64,000 nucleotides of DNA from Streptomyces sp. NRRL WC-3618 (GTDB lineage: Bacteria > Actinomycetota > Actinomycetes > Streptomycetales > Streptomycetaceae): positions 62,001 through 126,000 of the forward strand of contig NZ_LGDW01000118.1 in NCBI RefSeq assembly GCF_001280005.1, written 5' to 3'. Shown piece after piece: positions 61,697-64,000 of the stretch. The notes beneath the pieces are model-generated. The model saw only the letters and a list, made by a program, of their open reading frames with translations, was not told the origin of the DNA and did not search any database. The position numbers were made by a program, and so were the translations under genes. Every line of letters begins with the position of its first letter. The first letter of the stretch is position 1.

Positions 61697-62500
61697 ATGG
61701 CCGGCAAGAAGGCGGCGGCTCTGCCGCGCAAGGAGTACGAGAAGGAACTGCTGCGCCTCCAGACCGAGTTGGTGAAGCTGCAGGAGTGGGTGCGGGCGAC
61801 GGGCACCCGGCTGGTGGTGGTCTTCGAGGGGCGGGACGCGGCGGGCAAGGGCGGGACGATCAAGCGGGTCGCCGAGCACCTCAACCCGCGCGTGGCCCGG
61901 ATCGCGGCGCTCCCCAAGCCGACCGAGCGCGAGCGCACCCAGTGGTACTTCCAGCGGTACGTCGAGCATCTGCCGGCGGCCGGGGAGATCGTGCTGTTCG
62001 ACCGGTCCTGGTACAACCGGGCCGGGGTCGAGCGCGTGATGGGCTTCTGTACGAAGGAGGAGCACCAGCTGTTCCTGCGGCAGTGCCCGATCTTCGAACG
62101 CATGCTGGTCGAGGCCGGGGTCCTGCTGCGCAAGTACTGGTTCTCGGTGAGCGACACCGAGCAGCAGGAGCGGTTCCGCAAGCGCCTGGAGGACCCGCTG
62201 CGGCGCTGGAAGCTCTCGCCGATGGACCTGGAGTCGATCACCCACTGGGAGGCGTACTCCCGGGCCAAGGACGAGATGCTGGTGCACACCGACATCTCCG
62301 AGTCGCCCTGGTACGTGGTGGAGAGCGACGACAAACGCCGGGCGCGGCTGAACATGATCGCGCACCTGCTGTCCTCCGTGCCGTACCACGAGGTACCGCC
62401 CCCGGTGCTGGAGCTGCCGGAACGGCCGCCGTCGACCGGTTACCAGCGCTCGCCACGGGATCTGCAGACCTACGTCCCCGACCACGCGGCGAACCTCTGA
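61697..62500 (+). CDS. ppk2: Polyphosphate kinase 2
   Basis: 267-residue single-domain PPK2, which uses inorganic polyphosphate to phosphorylate nucleotides. Walker A is GRDAAGKGG (residues 45-53), Walker B is [11 protein letters not shown] with Asp102, and the lid motif is [30 protein letters not shown] and [20 protein letters not shown] are family hallmarks. Start ATG 61697 follows GTGGAGG. Substrate class (NDP or NMP) is not decided from sequence. Divergent from phosphoketolase and convergent with the usp gene. Confidence 0.95.
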   Translation: MAGKKAAALPRKEYEKELLRLQTELVKLQEWVRATGTRLVVVFEGRDAAGKGGTIKRVAEHLNPRVARIAALPKPTERERTQWYFQRYVEHLPAAGEIVLFDRSWYNRAGVERVMGFCTKEEHQLFLRQCPIFERMLVEAGVLLRKYWFSVSDTEQQERFRKRLEDPLRRWKLSPMDLESITHWEAYSRAKDEMLVHTDISESPWYVVESDDKRRARLNMIAHLLSSVPYHEVPPPVLELPERPPSTGYQRSPRDLQTYVPDHAANL

Positions 62501-62515
62501 GCAACCGGTCACCTC

Positions 62516-63424
62516 TCACACCAGCTCGGGTACGACCGCGACGGGACAGGTGGAGTGGTGCAGCACCGCGTGGGCGACGCGGCCGAGCTGGAGTCCGAGG
62601 TGTCCGGGGTTGCGCCGGGCCCCGACCACCAGCAGGTCGGCCTCGCGGGAGGCGTCCGGCAGGACCCGGCGGGCGGGGCCCTCGATCGTGCGCCGTCGCA
62701 GGTCGACGTCGTCGGGCGCGTCTTTCAGAGCCTGCTCCAGAATCTCGGCGGCGTGCCGCTCGTGCAGCCGGGCGGGTTCACCGGCGAGCAGGGGGTGGTC
62801 GGTGCTCTCGTACGCGGGGCACCGCCAGGCCCGTACGGCGTCCAGGGTCGCGTCGCGCAGCTTTGCCTCCTGTACGGCGAAGCGCAGGGCGGCGGAGTCG
62901 GTCGCCTTCTCGCCGATGCCCACGACGACGCGGCCGTGTTTCCCGGCGCGGACCTGGTTGTCATGGCTTACCTGGCTGTCGTGGCTTACCTGGCTGTCAT
63001 GGCTGCCGCGCAGCACGATCACCGGGCAGGACGCGCGGGCGGCGACGGCCAGGCTGACCGACCCGAGCACCGTCTCCGCCAAGCCGCTGCGGCCTCGGCT
63101 GCCGAGCACCAGCGCGGCGGCCTCGTGTCCCTCGCGGACCAGCGCGTACTCGGGTTCCTCCGGCAGCACGGCGGTGGTGATCCGAAGGGCTGTCCGGCGC
63201 AGGTGGGCGCGGCGCGCGGCGGTCCGCACGATGTCCTCGGCCATGACCTGCTCGGACGGCTTGCCGAGGCCCTGGGCGAGGGCGGCGCCCTCGTACCGCT
63301 CCCAGAGGGAGGCGTACACCAGTCGCAGGGGCGCCCCGCGCAGGGCGGCCTCGTCGGCCGCCCAGTCGACCGCCCGCAGGCTGGGTTCGGAGCCGTCGAC
63401 ACCGACGACGATCGGGAGGTCCAT
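62516..63424 (-). CDS. Universal stress protein, tandem UspA domains
   Basis: 302-residue protein with two Usp folds. Domain 1 is PIVVGVDGSEPSLRAVDWA through VLGSRGRSGLAETVLGSVS, with ATP-binding G-2x-G-9x-G(S) geometry; domain 2 is RVVVGIGEKATDSAALRFAV through VVGARRNPGHLGLQLGRVAH. Between them is a short linker made of three SHDSQV-like hexapeptides. ATG 63424 (after GGTGAG) is preferred; a GTG at 63433 overlaps the adh stop. Such proteins bind ATP and help survive starvation or hypoxia. Confidence 0.93.
   Translation of the reverse strand: MDLPIVVGVDGSEPSLRAVDWAADEAALRGAPLRLVYASLWERYEGAALAQGLGKPSEQVMAEDIVRTAARRAHLRRTALRITTAVLPEEPEYALVREGHEAAALVLGSRGRSGLAETVLGSVSLAVAARASCPVIVLRGSHDSQVSHDSQVSHDNQVRAGKHGRVVVGIGEKATDSAALRFAVQEAKLRDATLDAVRAWRCPAYESTDHPLLAGEPARLHERHAAEILEQALKDAPDDVDLRRRTIEGPARRVLPDASREADLLVVGARRNPGHLGLQLGRVAHAVLHHSTCPVAVVPELV
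62952..63005. repeat. Three 18-bp tandem repeats in the usp linker
   Basis: Units 62952-62969, 62970-62987 and 62988-63005 differ by one to three bases and encode SHDSQV, SHDSQV and SHDNQV on the minus strand. The repeat keeps the frame, so copy number can change without breaking the protein. Confidence 0.85.
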
Positions 63425-63429
63425 CGCGC

Positions 63430-64000
63430 TCACCGTCCCCAGCCGAGGTCGAAGACGATCCGGGCCTTGACCTCGCCGCGCAGCACCTCGTCGATGCAGT
63501 CGTTGACGGAGGCGAGCGGGCGGGCCTCGTAGACGACCTCGGTGCGGCCGGCCGCGTGCAGTTGGAACACCTCGGCGAGGTCCTGCCGGGTCCCGACGAT
63601 CGAGCCGATCACCGAGATGCCGTTCAGGACCGTGTCGAAGATGGGCACCCGGATCGTGCCGTGGGCCGGCAGGGCCACCATGACCAGCTTGCCGCCACGC
63701 CGCAACCCGGAGCTCACAGCCTCGAAGGCCTCGTCGTTCACCGCGAGCGCGATGGCGGCGTGGGCTCCGCCGTGCCGCTTGAGCACCTCGCCGACGTTCT
63801 CCTTGCGGGCGTCGATGACGATGTCCGCGCCGAGTTCGGCGGCCAGCCGGAGCTTCTCGTCGGTCACGTCGATCGCGGCGACCGTGGCGCCGGCGATCTT
63901 CGCGTACTGCACGGCCAGATGCCCGAGCCCGCCGACACCGGAGATCGCCACGAGCTGCGCGGGCCTGACGCCGGCGACCTTGAGCGCCTTGTACGTGGTG
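63430..64000 (-). CDS. Zinc-dependent alcohol dehydrogenase, C-terminal part
   Basis: MDR-superfamily alcohol dehydrogenase; the last 190 codons are in the window and the start lies beyond base 64000. The Rossmann motif is ISGVGGLGHLAVQYAKIAG, then VIDARKENVGEVLKRHGG and LVMVALPAHGTIRVPIF, with the C-terminal VYEARPLASVNDCIDEVLRG. This matches AdhP-type ethanol/propanol dehydrogenases. The N-terminal zinc ligands are outside. Its TGA overlaps a GTG start of usp, so the two are coupled. It fits fermentative NAD+ recycling in a low-oxygen gene set. Confidence 0.92.
   Translation of the reverse strand, partial: TTYKALKVAGVRPAQLVAISGVGGLGHLAVQYAKIAGATVAAIDVTDEKLRLAAELGADIVIDARKENVGEVLKRHGGAHAAIALAVNDEAFEAVSSGLRRGGKLVMVALPAHGTIRVPIFDTVLNGISVIGSIVGTRQDLAEVFQLHAAGRTEVVYEARPLASVNDCIDEVLRGEVKARIVFDLGWGR

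Noticed and set aside
1..64000. tRNA, rRNA, CRISPR array or integrase-bounded island
   Set aside because: No cloverleaf, repeat-spacer pattern, attachment repeat or recombinase gene was seen.

Overview
The window reads as a stretch of chromosome from a high-GC actinomycete, almost certainly a Streptomyces: GC is very high, third codon positions are nearly all G/C, GTG and TTG starts are common, TetR-type regulators are numerous, and several streptomycete families occur (soxR, class F sortase, SigK/RskA, Type_ISP_C protein, DUF5925 ATPase). From memory, unchecked, the soxR to hmgA to sigK order resembles the S. coelicolor SCO1690-1725 area. No rRNA, tRNA, CRISPR array, insertion sequence or large biosynthetic cluster was seen.

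Region 1-13.6 kb: acyl-CoA and fatty-acid type metabolism (acyl-CoA ligase, SDR, MaoC hydratase, acyl-CoA dehydrogenase) mixed with TetR, SoxR and ArsR regulators, several with an obvious palindromic operator beside the gene. A decayed namZ (DUF1343) gene and a large secreted penicillin-acylase-type Ntn hydrolase also lie here. Region 13.6-28.7 kb: a class F sortase with a secreted partner, an MFS exporter, a citrate:metal transporter, a solo molybdopterin oxidoreductase with its TetR regulator, homogentisate dioxygenase (hmgA) with a GntR/UTRA regulator, a Type ISP C-terminal-domain protein, a TetR-controlled ABC exporter and a CoA-transferase.

Region 28.7-40.3 kb: the ECF sigma factor SigK and its zinc-type anti-sigma factor RskA are divergent from a DUF4331 / TPR / His-rich metal transporter set. 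Two face-to-face promoters of SigK type sit between them. A PASTA-less Ser/Thr kinase, a secreted SGNH esterase and a secreted subtilase follow. Region 40.4-50.3 kb: a compact surface-glycan assembly locus (small membrane protein, GNAT, two GT2 enzymes, polysaccharide deacetylase, a 1249-residue flippase fused to a second polytopic domain, and a GH39-like glycosidase). Region 50.4-56.1 kb: housekeeping and small regulators (DUF5925 AAA ATPase, DUF72, GntR, GNAT, FomD-like DUF402, methyltransferase, 44-residue basic protein, secreted lipase).

Region 56.2-64 kb: a dormancy/hypoxia-type locus. It holds a DevS/DosT-like GAF-GAF histidine kinase that keeps the heme-ligand histidine context, a PNPOx-fold protein, a STAS protein, phosphoketolase, polyphosphate kinase 2, a tandem universal stress protein and an alcohol dehydrogenase. 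The set matches the gene content of actinobacterial DevR/Osd regulons, and a site fitting GGGnCnnnnGnCCC lies in the divergent promoter region. No response regulator is in view.

The strongest candidates for undescribed biology are the SigK-controlled metal/TPR operon, the fused flippase glycan locus, the sortase with a non-canonical substrate, and the orphan DevS-like dormancy locus. All coordinates and motifs were read by eye; no database search was run.
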